64,000 nucleotides of DNA from NCBI GenBank assembly GCA_036850595.1, contig CM072156.1, forward strand, positions 4,581,441 to 4,645,440, read 5' to 3'. Position 1 is the stretch's first letter. Each line of letters begins with the position of its first letter. The notes beneath the pieces are model-generated. The model was not told the origin of the DNA. It searched no databases and was given only the letters and a program-made list of their open reading frames with translations. This DNA comes from Rhyacichthys aspro. Lineage: Eukaryota > Chordata > Actinopteri > Gobiiformes > Rhyacichthyidae. Positions 10,610-27,089 of the stretch are shown here, in pieces. The position numbers and the translations under genes are program-made.

Positions 10610-13600
10610 CAGACTAAAAAACAAAGATAAACCTTTTGTGAATCAGCAGCACGTCTTTATTGTGGAGACAGACAACATCTGAACAGGGTTAAAAAAAAGA
10701 TGAAGGAGATAATTCAGCTGCTCTGTGGCTTTCAATGGAAAACCACCGTCTAAAGTTTGAGCACATCTTTAACCACAGCCGTTAACTGACAGCACATTCG
10801 TATTTACTGTAAACTCACACAGTGTTGAGTTCAGCTTCACATAAACATCCTGTGACTGTTTGGGGCGTAGATCTAACACATGAAGAGCCCACAAAACAAG
10901 AAGATCACATGTATCAGAGATTATATCTGTGTTATTCTAACAACAAAGTAAAACATTTAAAGTGAGTAGAACATACAAAACAAACAATAAAGAAAATGTC
11001 CAAAATAAAATCACACACACTATTTGCACACACTGCCCTCTGCCTGTATTTCCTTAACTTTTTATTGAGATTGTAAGAGACTGGCTCCATATTAAGCTTT
11101 TTTCTCATTAAATGCAAGCTATTAGCGCTACATAAGCTAAAGGCTATGTGCTAAAAGTAACTGAAGTCTTGTGTTTTGCCGGACAAATACCGAAGCATGA
11201 CTTAGCGCCGTTATTTATCACTGTTCTCTCAGGGTTTATTCATCAAAGAATGCATTTCCTACTTTTCTAAGTTAGCTACCAGATGTGTGTGCTGTTAGTG
11301 AGTGGGTAGAAGACATGAGTAAGTGGTTCACTATTCAGCTATTGTCACATGCCAGTGACGTTCAAGATTTTTAGAAGACAACGGGAAAATGAAGAGTGAT
11401 TAGATACCGAGATAACTGAGATTTATGTTACAAAAAAGTCAAAATGGAACAAAAGGACATAAATCAAAACAAGAGCAAAGCCTAAAAAAATAAATTAAAG
11501 GAGCACCGTGTAACCTTTAGCCCAAAAATACATATTATCAAAACAACAAGGACCCCCTGGCCACCGAGTTGAGGTTTCTTCTGTTTTATAAACCCCAGGT
11601 GATCACTAGCACCTGAATGCATCAGCTGACAGAGACAAAAAAAAACCACCACAAGAGAAATAGACTTGTGGCTGTAACACTATCAGGCAAAATCACACAT
11701 TTCACTGCTACTCACACTCATTTTGTCTTCTTAAAACTGGTTTAAGTTTCCTCCCTTATTAGAATAAATAGGAAAGACCTTTAAAAGTGCCTTTAATCAG
11801 AATGCACTTTTTGTGGAAGTGTCTGTAGGCAACACAAAGTTAGCTTAGCTTTGCTGCCTTTTTGTGTCCGACAATGCTCAAAACATAAAACCAGTTAGCA
11901 ACAAATAAGCACGAAAGATTGGATAAAACATTGGCCTGATATAACAGAGTTCAATTTCACTGAAAAGGGAAAGACTTGTGCAAGTGGAAAAGCTGATTTT
12001 AAACGGCTAAAGTTATTATGCATGCCTTGTTATCGGCGTGACATTACAAGAACACAAGTCTCTCAGTATTTTATGTGTTACTAACCACTTACTGATGACT
12101 TTATGCTCTTCTGCCGCTAATACTGTAAACATCTTTTTATGGTTAGAAAAGGCTCGGATGTTAACAGTAGAACGAACCGTAATCGAGAACGACTGGAGGC
12201 AAAGTACAGCTGTGACAGAACAGTTTGACTCAGCTCCTTCAGTCGGGATCAAAACACACAAGGAACGGATTAACAAAGCAGTGTTTCCCAGGCAATCCAC
12301 CGACACAACACTCAGCTCCACTCGGCAATGTCTTCCGAGTCCAGCGGCACCACATTACTAACTGCTGTACGTTTTTATATAAATATTTATTCACAAAAGG
12401 AAGTTGTTAATAGACGTGCCAACAATAAGAGCAAGAGAAAATCAACCACAGAGGCATTTAATGCAGTGGTTTTTATTGGAACGAGGGAAAACACACAATG
12501 TCTCTATGGGATCTAAGGCTCATCAACAGATTAACAATGCATTAGATTGTTATTCCCCAGAATTAAATGACTATATAATACTTTATTAACACGTCTTGAA
12601 ATATATTATGACAATTTGCTGTTTATGTGCTATTCCCAAAGTCAGAAGTGCTGCAACCCACAATCCTGCACGACCCACCCAATCTTAAATCTTTTCATTC
12701 ACCACAGGCTGTTGGATATAAAATAGCTTAATATTAATACATTTTCACCACCACAAAGAAGAACAAATGTACAAATAAAACTAAATTTTGTTCTGAATGT
12801 ACTGCAACGTCTGGCTAACCATCTGCAATACCTTCCCGACCCACCAGGGGGCATGTGAAGGTGATGTAATTTAAACTCATCATTTTCCAGACTTACGGTC
12901 ATTCAGAACCAAAACAAGAAAGTGTGGGAACATAAACATCAGTGTTTCCACTCATTGATGCTGTGACGAGTTTCAGTTTTTGTGTCGGACAAATCATGGG
13001 CCACGATTGGTTAAAACAGCTGTCAATCACAAGATTATTTAAATGCACATGTCCATTTCTTTAAATCCTAAAAGTCTGTTGTATATTCTTTGTGCAGTCC
13101 ACTCCAGCAGTGACTTTATATAGACTTTATTTAGGTTTATTAAAGGCCAAACTGGGCTAAAACAGATATAAAAACTCTCAGAAGGAACTAGGCTAAACCA
13201 GACCATGTAATCCCAGTCAGGACCAGACCAGACTCCATTAAGGTTGGGATCAGGGTTGAACCATCACCATCATCACTCTTAATATTTAGGGTGATAAATT
13301 GAGATACTCGAACATTTTTTAACTTTTTTTACAAACGACAAAGTGAGTGAACAGACAAAAAAGTCTAGTTTGGCCTGGTTTTGTTTGAAATTCTCCAAAT
13401 GTTTAAACAGAACCTGCTCAGATCCTTCACAAACTGAGACAGAGGAACTGATGTTTTGAGGCAAACATTGATTTGATTTCATAGTTTACTTTTCATATCC
13501 ACACTCACAGTAAACTTGTGCACAGAACTGTATATGTACTGTATATATACTGAAGATACTGAAGATTCTGCACTTCATCTCTTTGCACTTCTGGTTCATG

Positions 13601-14240
13601 GCGTGATGCTGATGTTTCCTGTTCTTTGTTTCCTGTTCTTTGTTAAATTAACACGTGAAAAGTTACAGATGCGTCTGTATTACACGCTGCAGGAAGTGAG
13701 TACAAACAGCTAATTGGTTGTCACATTGAGCAAAACTAAACTGCTGTGTGCTGAAATGCCTGTAGTAGGACTCTGTGTGTTCAAAGTGGCAGCCTTTTAT
13801 TTGTGGCCTGCTGATGTCTCGTCATGCACCGCAGCAGTAGCTGTGGTAAGTAAGTGTGGTGTGTGTGAGATTAAAGCCCTCTCCGTAGTTAAAGAGGGAT
13901 TTTCGACGTCGAGAACAAAGTATATAGCGTCTGAGAGAAGTGCAGCAAACACCACTGATGCATTAAGAGTGTTTTGAACGCTCCTGGGGGAATTAAGCCC
14001 TAATGAAAGGCAGACAGAGTTAAGTCCGGGGCAGATTGAGAGGTGGCGTGACAACCTGCTAATAACTTCTTTTTTTTTTTCACCCATCTCAGTCTTTCTT
14101 TTGAGTTAATTCTGAAACCGCATTAACACAAACAGAACTGAGCACGAAAACATGAGAAGTCAGTCGTTTTGTTTCCACTGATTGTTGCGAGGAGTAAAAG
14201 CCACAGCTCTCAGGCCACAGTCTTGATAGATGAAAGCACT
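10610..14240. other. gene-free interval
   Basis: No coding exon was recognised. Overlapping open frames at 12,016-12,590 on both strands are short and lack family resemblance. The phrase CACCGTGTAAC near 11,505 is a possible family B fragment. A strong CTCF-like word lies at 12,841-12,854. Positions 13,960-14,070 look like complex, possibly conserved non-coding DNA. Confidence 0.5.
12841..12854 (+). promoter_or_regulatory. candidate CTCF binding site
   Basis: CCACCAGGGGGCAT matches the CTCF core consensus CCASYAGRKGGCRS at 13 of 14 positions. It lies in non-genic DNA about 8.3 kb before the smad4 first exon. Occupancy cannot be judged from sequence. Confidence 0.5.
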
Positions 14241-14246
14241 TTAGAG

Positions 14247-14310
14247 GGCTGGGACGGTCGAGTGGTTAGCGATGGGGCATGTGACACCACTGGAGTTTGA
14301 ACATCACTTC
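14247..14310 (+). repeat. tRNA-derived SINE head or tRNA relic
   Basis: An A-box-like word (GGTCGAGTGG at about 14,256-14,265) is followed about 30 bp later by a decayed B-box-like word (GTTTGAACA at 14,295-14,303). This is the internal RNA polymerase III promoter layout of tRNA-derived SINEs. A tRNA cloverleaf cannot be drawn convincingly, so this is not called a functional tRNA. Confidence 0.4.
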
Positions 14311-14319
14311 AGCGAAACA

Positions 14320-17300
14320 GCTTTTTTCCACAAACAGAAGCAAAAGAAATAGCTGTTGTTCCAAAAAAAGGAAATGTCAAAGCCTGGCAGAAATTACCGT
14401 TCAGCAGTGACAAATTGAGACAAATAATAGGTTTATAGACATTTCTGTGGAGAACTCAGCCACAACATTTTCATATCTCAGCCTGCAAACTCTTGACTAT
14501 GAAAGAGAGAAATACAGACCCAAAGCTGACTGCCAGACCTTGATGTTAGAAGGACAGTGCCTTAAATGTGTGATAATAAACAGGAACATTTACACATCAC
14601 CTTCAGCACTAACTCAGCTGTGGCCTTGAATCATTTCAGGTGAATAATGGTTGGTAAACAGCTCCTTTAATAAAAGACACCAGTCATTTGCTTCAAAAAC
14701 AGTGAGAAAAACATGCAGCTTGCTTGTTGTTAAAACTGCCACAGGGTTTATTTATATTTTATGTGTTCTAAAATGCTTCCTGTGCCATTGTTGTTGTCAT
14801 CTTTAGTTCAACGAGTGACCGTCCCTCACTATATAGTACTCTTTATAGTAATTATGCCATTGTATAGTGGTGTCTGAATGTCTAGTGGGCTCAAACTGAC
14901 TGCCAAGGTTTCCCACAATGCATCATGAAAAGTTTGAAAAGCAGTGTTGTCGTTACGGTCCCTGATATCAGTTACAAACCATTGCATAGAAATCTTTACT
15001 ATACAACTAACATTATACACTGCACTAAACCTGAAAAGCACTTTGAGCAGCTACGGTTGTTTTAAATTGAAACATAAATAACCTTGAAGTAAAAGTGGAC
15101 CAAGTTCAGCCTCAGAATTTCAGCCTCTGCCTCGTTAAACTCTGTGAATGTGTCACAAATATGAATCCATGTTTCATTTTGCTTCCTTTTCTCTGTTTAT
15201 GTTTTTCTTTTTTGCACTGTTTCCCTGTTTAAGCAGACGTGTCCAGTGCTGGAATAGACACTTTCTCTGTTTTATCGGTAGCCGTTTCTTCCTCGTTTAC
15301 ATCAGTGTCGACCAATGGGAGATAATAAAGCCTAGCTGCCGTCTTGGAGTCTTGTTTTGTTCACAGATCTTTCCTATTACAATAGCATAAACAGATTTAC
15401 CTTCAAAAAAAAAAAATAAAAGGGTGATTTCAGTTCAATGAGAAACTTGAAGTAGGCATCAAGTCACATGTTGCTGTCAGTGGCTGTGACTTTTGTGCAT
15501 TTGTTCTTGAACTGATTAAGATGTTTTTATCCTTTGTGCAGATTTGCATGTTTCTTTTTCTCTGTTTTACATCAAGTATGTAAATGCGACTGACTGAACG
15601 GAAAAGGTCGACGTCCCTCAAACCGAAAGTGATCATGCAGCTGAACCAAAACCACAAACAAACAACAACTGATTGTGCCATAGTTTGTGGGATAGAAATG
15701 TGATGCAGGTGTTGTTGCTGTGCCTGTGGGTGTGTGGATGTTTCCTGGATGTGGGTGGGCCCATTAGCTCACAAACTCTCCGAGCTTATGGGTCACTATC
15801 GGAAAAAATGTTCCCGACCACAACCACAGACACACACACACTCATCCCGGTCTCACCACAGTCACCACCATCACCCCCCGCTGCACACACACACACACTG
15901 ATACATCATAACACACACTAAACCAGCCTGACGTAAGGCCGCGTTCGTCTGACTCTGCTTTATTGAAGTTTTATGATGAAACACGAAGACTGACCCTAAT
16001 TCAAACCATACGACGCGGGCTTTTTGATCTCGGCGGGCTGTCGGAGGAGCAGAGGGGCTCGGAGTGTGTGTGTGTGTGGTCACAGGTTCGCTCAGCTCTG
16101 CACATGTGATGAGTTAATGGTTGTACACAGACCCACAGACAATCACAAGACAGTGTAAAGGAAGAAGAGTCCAAAACTGACGACACTTGAACCAACAACA
16201 TGTAACTTTGCCTTTTCTTGATCATTTTCTGGCTGGAAAACTATAAATAACATAACAACATATAGAGAAAAAACAGGATGTAATATGGGCTTTATTTTAT
16301 GCCCACATTAGTCTCTAGCTTCCAAAAAACTGGGTTCTGCTTCCTCATTCCAATAAGGCAGGCTCCCATTGGCTACTGTTATAAATGTTTTGTCAATGGC
16401 TGCAGAAAATCACTCCAGGAAAGTGTCTATTGTAGCACTGGATATGGTTGTTTACACGGAGAACAGCACAAAAAAAGACAAACATAAACCAAGAAAATGG
16501 AGAAAATTGCAGGATTCCTATGTTTTTGTGTGGGAAGCATTAGGAAAGCAATCCAACAAGCTTCTAGAGTGGCATTCAAATAAAATATGGCAAAAACAAG
16601 TAAATAATGCAGAAAAACACTATGAAAATCGAAGTCATAAAGCATGTGGCTAATTTGCATAAATAAATAAACACAAATGCAAGGTGGTGTCTGTTTACAT
16701 GACTCCAAAACACAAACATGTGCTGGTTTTGTAATGAAAACACTGTAGTATGTCTGCCAGGCCAGTAGGGGGATCATTACCCACAAATAAAAGTCAAAGC
16801 TCTGTTGTGCTGCAGCTGGACACAATTAAATGAGCTACTGAGAGTGGTCATTAAAAGTTAAATCATGCACGATATTAACACGTTTACAGTTCAGTAATGC
16901 ATGTGTTATTGTGGTAAAACCTGTGTGTGTTTGCAGCAGCCTTTACTCTTGCTTTAAATATAGAAAAATGACTCAAAATTGAACTCCTTTAGCAGGTTTC
17001 TCAGCTCCAGTCTGCTGTAATGCTCCTCTCTGTGGCTTTTCACTTCCTCCGGCTCAGTTTCCCTCTCTCCTCTGAGACGTCTTTTTCCTCTCCTCGTCTC
17101 ATGTTTTCTCTGTGTTTCTCACCAGTGCTCCTCTGTGCTGATAATTTCATCTCAGGGGAAATCTCTGAGAGGAGCAGCACCGAGCTCCAAACCCCAGTGA
17201 CTCGGTCTCTATTTCCTATTAGGACCTTACAAGATTTACTGAACACAGAAAATACACACCAGAACACACACACACGAGCCAAGTGTGCGCTGATACCACT

Positions 17301-19500
17301 GATAAAGTTTGGCCGTATGAGCGCCATAAGTGGAAAAAAAAAAAAACATCTTTACAACTTGCTACAAAAGCTGACAAGAGTCCCTGGAGTTAAGCTGATT
17401 TTCAATGAATTTCTCCTTTCATGCTTTATGAAACACTAGCGTTGTGCAAGTGCCACCTCAGGTATCGTCTCACCACTCCTCGACTGCCGCTTTTGTAGTG
17501 TTATTGATCAGAAGAGTTAACCTGACATGACGAGGGCCTCCTGCCTTTTATGTCTAACCTGATGTGACAATAAGAAGCGTGAATATAGACATTTAAAGAA
17601 ATTCAGTTGACGGTACCTGTTGAATTGTCGAGAGTTTTATTTAAAAAATCAGTAAGATCAAGGTCTCAGATCGAGTGCATTCAAAACTGACACATTCGAT
17701 GCAAAAACTGTTTTAGAATAAGATGTGTTAATACTGCAAATGAAAAAGCCATTTACAAGGAAATAAGTTATTGATATTAAAAGACAAGCCTTTACAGTAA
17801 ATACATCAAATAAACCTCTTAATTTGTTGTTTGGCAAAGGAACTAAGGCCACATTAATGCATAACTTTATGTTGGGAATGAACAATGCAGATATTTTGAC
17901 AGCACTGTCTTTGGGATGTTATTTTATCTTTATCATTAGTTAATTTTAACGTGGCGGCATAAAAACTAACTTGTGGCCTCGCATTTTTTGTCCTTCCTAC
18001 GCATTAAGAAACTCAAGACCTTGAATTGTTATTTCTTTTCATGGCTCCATAAAGTCCTGCTCAGGATTTAGATTAAGACATATTGAAGTCCAAAACTCAT
18101 TCTGCAGCAGGTTTGAATGTGTGACACCTTGTTTAACACAGACTCATTTAAATATGTTCAGACTTGATGAGAAAATAATATTGACTGTGATGGACAATAG
18201 GTTGAAACATTGATCTTAAAGAAGTAAAAGAAAATCCAGTCATAAAAGCATCATTTAAGTCCAGTTTGAGTTGGACTAGAGGGTTTTTTTTTTCATAAAA
18301 TATTGAAGAAATTCTCTTGAAACAACTTTTATATTTCACATATTGAGCCATCTGCAAATCCAAATAAGTGTAAAAAACAGACTTAATGCCACTTTTACTG
18401 ACTGACTTCTGCTTAGTTTGAGCTCTAAAGGAACCATCTATAATTTCTGACAGTGCATCATTTCTCTGTTTGTGCATTTCGGAGCAGAAGAGTGCGGTGT
18501 GAGTCTAGCCCCGGGCGGACGAAGGGGAGGCATGTGGTGGCCATTTAGAAGGATTAGAGCTGTCAGAGACATCAAGCACGACTAATTATTCTGTTAGCAC
18601 ACTAGACTGCAGGGATGGAGGGATGATGAGGGTGTGTTTGTGAGAGATGGAGAGGGCTGCAGGCGGAGGAGATAGAGGGAGGAACAGAGATGGAGAGATT
18701 GGCGAGATGGAAGACAGATGGAAATGAATAAGGCCAGGAAGAGAAAAGGGAGAAGTGAGAGTCCAGAGAGAGCAGACTCTGATAGGATAACAGCATCTGA
18801 TATCAAACCAGAGATGGACCAAGTTCAAAATAAACATTGCTTTCATTTGGATTTACATGAATATTTCGGTTATCATCCTTTTTTAACCTGTTCCTGTGAA
18901 TGTCAAATGGCTTTTAACATCAGTTCCCAGCTCTAGAGGAAGCACTAAAGATGAAACGGATGTGAAAAATAATCCAAATGAAGTTGTAAAGTTGGCATTT
19001 GCTTTTGTTTTCTGTAACAGACTTAAATTAGACAGACTGACCGAGTTGTTTTTTGTTGTCTCTTTTATTTCTAGAAAAAAGACAGCAATACACAGCGAAT
19101 AAAGCAGCTGTGTGAGTTTGTGTGTGAAGACAAATGATCCCATAAGACAGATTTCCTATTTTATTTATTATGTGCAGCATCTTTCTTTGATTGGAGTTCA
19201 TTTTTGAAAGAATAACCCCTTATCCCCACAACTATATAAACATCAATAAAAGCCCAGGGGGGATCAGTGCAAAGTATTGAGTGAGTCACATTTGAAAACA
19301 AAGACAACAGAGAAGGATAAACCAAAGATAATCTTGAAGTGAAGCAGTAAAAGGAGGTGTTTACCAGGAGACGTGACACAGAGCGAGTGCAGAGCCTGAC
19401 CTACCTCATGCCTCACGGATGACTGCATTTGTATCCAAACATCCCAACATGCACTGCTCTGCCACTGGGGGCCAAATCATCCTGCAGCAGCCAATCAGCC
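14320..19500. other. gene-free interval with microsatellites
   Basis: No supportable exon on either strand. CA/GT microsatellites lie at about 15,825-15,915 and 16,061-16,080 and account for several low-complexity open frames. Positions 18,480-18,605 include a GC-richer complex stretch with a homeobox-like CTAATTATT, and 18,600-18,720 is a GA-rich purine run. Confidence 0.5.
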
Positions 19501-19529
19501 GTGGCCTTTTACCACCTCGCCGCGGGGCA

Positions 19530-19612
19530 TCGTGTGTGTGTGTTTGTGTGTGAGTCGAGGCGTGGACGTACACACACACACACATCTGTTTGTGTGTGTG
19601 TTTGTGGACGCT
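19530..19612. repeat. alternating (GT)n-(CA)n-(GT)n microsatellite
   Basis: GT-rich, then CA-rich, then GT-rich tracts are arranged so that the first two, and the last two, are mutually complementary. The run is interrupted by short unique spacers. The pyrimidine-rich sequence after it (19,615-19,860) produces long but low-complexity open frames that are not genes. Confidence 0.85.
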
Positions 19613-19929
19613 CTGATTTCTCCTCAAACAGACAGTTCTCTCACACCTCACTCTGTCTCCTCGTCTTTCCGTCTCAGCCTCCGTCCTGTCTGTCTCCCTC
19701 AGCCTCACCAGCGGTCCGTCTCACACACATCTCTCCCCCTTTACTCTCACAAGCCATCCCTGCCTTTCTAAAGTCATCACTCCGTCCATCAATTCTCCCT
19801 GTTTCCCTCCATCCAAGCCTCCATCTGCGTTTACTTCCCGCGGGGGAGACAATTTCCTCAATCCCACTGGAGTGGAAAGATTTCAGATTTAATATAACCC
19901 CCTCTCCTGTGATGTGCAAAGGTTTTTAG

Positions 19930-19995
19930 AGCAGACCTGGGCAATGTCCGGCCCTGGGGCCATATGCAGCCCTGGGCCTGCCTGTGGCTGATAAG
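19930..19995 (+). mobile_element. hAT-type DNA transposon end fragment
   Basis: The words CAGACCTGGGCAATGTCCGG and GGCCATATGCAGCCC follow the pattern of ends of widespread vertebrate hAT (Charlie-like) elements, which begin CAGG(C/G)-like and have repeated CCGGCCC words. Only one end is recognisable, so this is a short fossil. Confidence 0.5.
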
Positions 19996-20776
19996 GAAAC
20001 AGGACATAAGAGTAAATAAATGATCAGAGTGATGGGCCCTTCCTCTGTTGCTTTTTGGAGACTTTATGTGATACTACTTTACTTAAGGACTCATTTTTAC
20101 ATATAATTGTTTAGCTGAATCCTCTGATCGACTGGAAGGTGCAAATTTAATCCAATAATACCAAAAGTATTGATTTTTTTATTGACAAAGTATTGATCCT
20201 CCTCAGATCTTCTTCAGGAAAGAGCTGGAGTGTCAGTTGTCAGAGTAAGTTGCTCTCACTTTATCCCGTGTCTCAGAGAGTCACATGACTGACCCTCTTT
20301 CACTTGTCTCTTTAAATTTGTGCCTCTTGAGGTGGACTGACTGTCAGTTTAAGCCTAGGCTCACCGTCTCACACAGACCTGTGCTCAACCCAACGTCAGA
20401 AGGATGAGGATCAGACTTTCTGCTCAATCTCAGCAGCTTCCAACTCTCAGCTGTCTCTTTTTTAATGTATGGAATAGGTATGAGATGGATTGTTTGCAGT
20501 GTTAAGGCATAGGTTTTATTTTGGAATAGGAAGCCAACTTGATCATTAGATTAATCATCAACATTTCACTAAAACCATATGTTACATGTGTCGTTGCAAA
20601 AGTAAACACAGAGTCCCTTACTGAATCGATTAAATTAAAACTGAATTGTACCAAGACCAAGAAGACATTGCCAAGACACTAAAATACTAAACATTTTATA
20701 ATGCAATACATGTCCTACATGGATGTGGACAGCCATTGCTCTTAATCCAACAGAGTGAGTTTATTTGTGGTCATTA

Positions 20777-20790
20777 CTGCCATCTGCTGG
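20777..20790 (-). promoter_or_regulatory. candidate CTCF binding site (minus orientation)
   Basis: The minus strand reads CCAGCAGATGGCAG, a full match to the CTCF core consensus CCASYAGRKGGCRS. It lies about 0.4-0.6 kb upstream of the smad4 first exon and points towards the plus-oriented candidate at 12,841. Confidence 0.5.
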
Positions 20791-21105
20791 TCACAATGAG
20801 AGACATACTAAGTGGTAGTAAGATTTTAGACATTGCTCTTGGTCAATGCATATGTTTGCTTTGTATAGTAAAAAAATAAACTGCCAGGTATAATCCACTC
20901 TACTATGTCCTGTTTCAATATTTTTCATCCGTGCTAAAAGAAAATTTCAGATGTGTACCTAAAAATGTGTAAACACGGTGTATTTGGTTTGTTTTTAGCG
21001 GAACATTGCAAAACTGACTCTGCCTCTGGTCTGAAAGCATAACATTTTGCTGAGAAGTAAACTGAAGGTGTGATTCAATACTAGTCAAACCCTTGTCTCT
21101 TTTCA

Positions 21106-21117
21106 CGCATGCGCAGT
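21106..21117 (+). promoter_or_regulatory. NRF1-like site in the smad4 promoter
   Basis: CGCATGCGCAGT matches the NRF1 core (GCATGCGC). It lies about 250 bp upstream of the splice donor of the smad4 non-coding first exon, and no TATA box is evident there. This is typical of broad housekeeping promoters. The transcription start itself is inferred only. Confidence 0.45.
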
Positions 21118-21149
21118 GAGCCTCTGAAGGGAGTAGTGAGTGAAGTGGG

Positions 21150-21358
21150 TCAGGACTTTTTGTGATCTGACAAACTTGTTTTTCATTACTTTATAGGGCG
21201 TGAGATATTATTATTTTAAGATCGTGGAGTTTACTGCGGACAGCTGGATAAGGTCCTATGGATATAACTGGAGACATAGCCCTGTGCTCAACTCAGACAA
21301 CCACTGGTCCCGACATCACGGTCACAACTTGAAACTGAGGCAGCAGAGCTAACACCAG
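21150..21358 (+). other. smad4: smad4 non-coding first exon (5' end approximate)
   Basis: The sequence ends at CACCAG followed by GTAAAG at 21,359, a good splice donor. The next acceptor (CTTAACAG) ends at 22,270, so the second exon starts at 22,271 and carries the start codon at 22,411. Mammalian SMAD4 also has an untranslated first exon. The 5' limit given is a guess. Confidence 0.5.
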
Positions 21359-22410
21359 GTAAAGCGCTACTTGTTTACGTTGGTAAATTATTTCTAAAAA
21401 ATGCAACGACACCCAGGCTTACTTGCCGTGTTAAATCTTTGCATTTTTGCATAACAAAAGTGTGAGAACTGTGGTCGTGCTGAGAAAAGCCTATAGTAAA
21501 CAATCACGGTTGCTAATACGCTAGCTGTAGCTATAACGAATATCACTCACTTTTCCGCTTCACTCTTTTCCGCATTTGCGCTTCAAAATAAAATGGCACA
21601 ACAATGTAAATATGAATATGTACGCTGAAATGTTGATAAATTGTATTGATAGATTGATCTAAATTAAAGGCAGTTTAATATTATTGAAGTATTTATATTT
21701 GCATACTGCAGTGGAAGAGATAATACATGACCAGACTTGGAAAATCTTTTATTTTGAAAGTAACATCCGGATTATTTGTTCCCCATTGTCAGAACTTTAC
21801 ATCGACTAACAGCCGCCAGACTGGCGCCGCTAATTAGCTACGCAAGCTAGCGCAGGACCAAAAACTTTTTACATTTGAACAAATACATTACATTTTTGTA
21901 CGATACTAGTATATACACACAGTCCGACCCTTTGTTGCTAATTGTACATGGACTAGAAACTACAGAGTGTTTGAAGCGATGTAGTTTTTGGCTCACGCTT
22001 TTTGCCACCACCCAGAATTATGAAGAGAGATCATCTGTCATCATGTGTTCACCTATAGCTACAACATTAAACATAACGTAATATATGAAATACATTTACA
22101 CTATTAAATACCTATAATTCTCAAAAGACAAACATGAATACTTTTGAACAGCAATTTTAGTTTATTTGGTTGTTTAGTGTAGTTTTATGGAAAATAAACA
22201 ATAATGACAATATTGCTGACACTGCTGACTTTGGTTTGTTTAATTTCAGATTGTTTTTTTGTCTTAACAGATCCCAAGTGAGAAAAGACATGTCTCAACC
22301 AGGACTGGATATTTAATGAACACTTCAAAGGTCAGCTGGGACATCCTGGCCATGTTTCAAATTGTTTAACCAACACAAACACAAGTGCAGACAAACAGTG
22401 CACAGTGAAG

Positions 22411-26004
<3,594 letters not shown>

Positions 26005-27085
26005 TGTCTTGGAGTTGGAGACATAACTGGAGAACTACACTCAGCAACAGTGGAAAATCATCTAGTGACTTTCAAAAATTATAACAGTGAAGCCTTTTTT
26101 CTTTATGTCTGAGGCATCTCCTTGCACTGTGGCCTAACACCAACTGTACTGTTTATCCAAGACATATTTGGCACAATGTTTGATGGATGATGGATGGCTT
26201 TAACAACTGGAGTCTGTAAACATCATCATAAAACCCTGCCCTTTAGACTGATGGGCAGAGTATCACATGGACACTGAATGGGTGAAGCCCCGAGGTCCAC
26301 AGCAGCCTAGACCAGACTACTGACATGAACTGAGTAACACCTGAGTGCCGTACAGCCGTTCACAGAAGTATTTATCTGATGACGTTAGGCAGATCTACCT
26401 GTTTATGAAAGCAGTATCACTGGAAGGGACATGGGTGCACCTGGACATCAGCCAAAACAAAGAAAAAACAGCCCAGCTACGTCAGTTCAAATTAAACACG
26501 GAGCTTCATCTCTTTATCAAAATAGATCATACCTTAGTCCTCCTCTTTTGCCTGTTGTCCTGTCAGCTGTTGTAGACCAGATCAAAAACAAATAACAGAA
26601 AATAGAGCTTAGAAATGTTTGCCCGTTTCATTTGGGTTGCCTCACACTTGTCTAACCTCACATCTCGTTTAGAAAGCCCTCTTTATACCAACTATACACT
26701 TGTTTTTTTTAGTACGTTGCTTGCCATTTTACGGTTTTAAACCTCAAAGCTGAAAAAAACCCCTGAGATGAGACACTGGCAGATATCCAAACCTGATTAT
26801 ACTGTTTGTTTTTATAGAATGAGAACAATATGTTTGAAGACAATGAATACCCAGCATTTTCTTAAACTGGCTTTGTCACAGTTCATTATTCATATGTGAA
26901 ACTGAGTCAGCAATCCAACCCAAAAGAAAACTATGTATGTATTTAGGTCATTTTAAGCAACTTTGTCTTCCTAGTTTTATCTGTCCAATTAAAATAAAAA
27001 AATAGTTTGGGCTGCATTGACTGTGTTGATGACTGATTATGAACAGAGAAATGTTGAACTTTGAAATAAACTATGGTTAAAGAAT
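26005..27085 (+). other. smad4: smad4 3' UTR with candidate poly(A) signals
   Basis: The sequence following the smad4 stop has no further exon. AATAAA hexamers occur at 26,993-26,998 and 27,065-27,070, giving likely transcript ends near 27,015 or 27,085. The end is inferred from the hexamers only. Confidence 0.55.
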
Positions 27086-27089
27086 CTTT

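Noticed and set aside
16752..16774. CTCF-like word CCAGTAGGGGGATC, also near 48,107
   Set aside because: It departs from the CTCF core at the GGC positions, and the shared flanks at the two places indicate a small dispersed repeat rather than two independent sites.
19429..19929. 166-codon plus-strand frame rich in Ser, Pro and Cys/Val repeats
   Set aside because: It is made by the GT/CA microsatellite and the following pyrimidine-rich run; low complexity explains the open frame.
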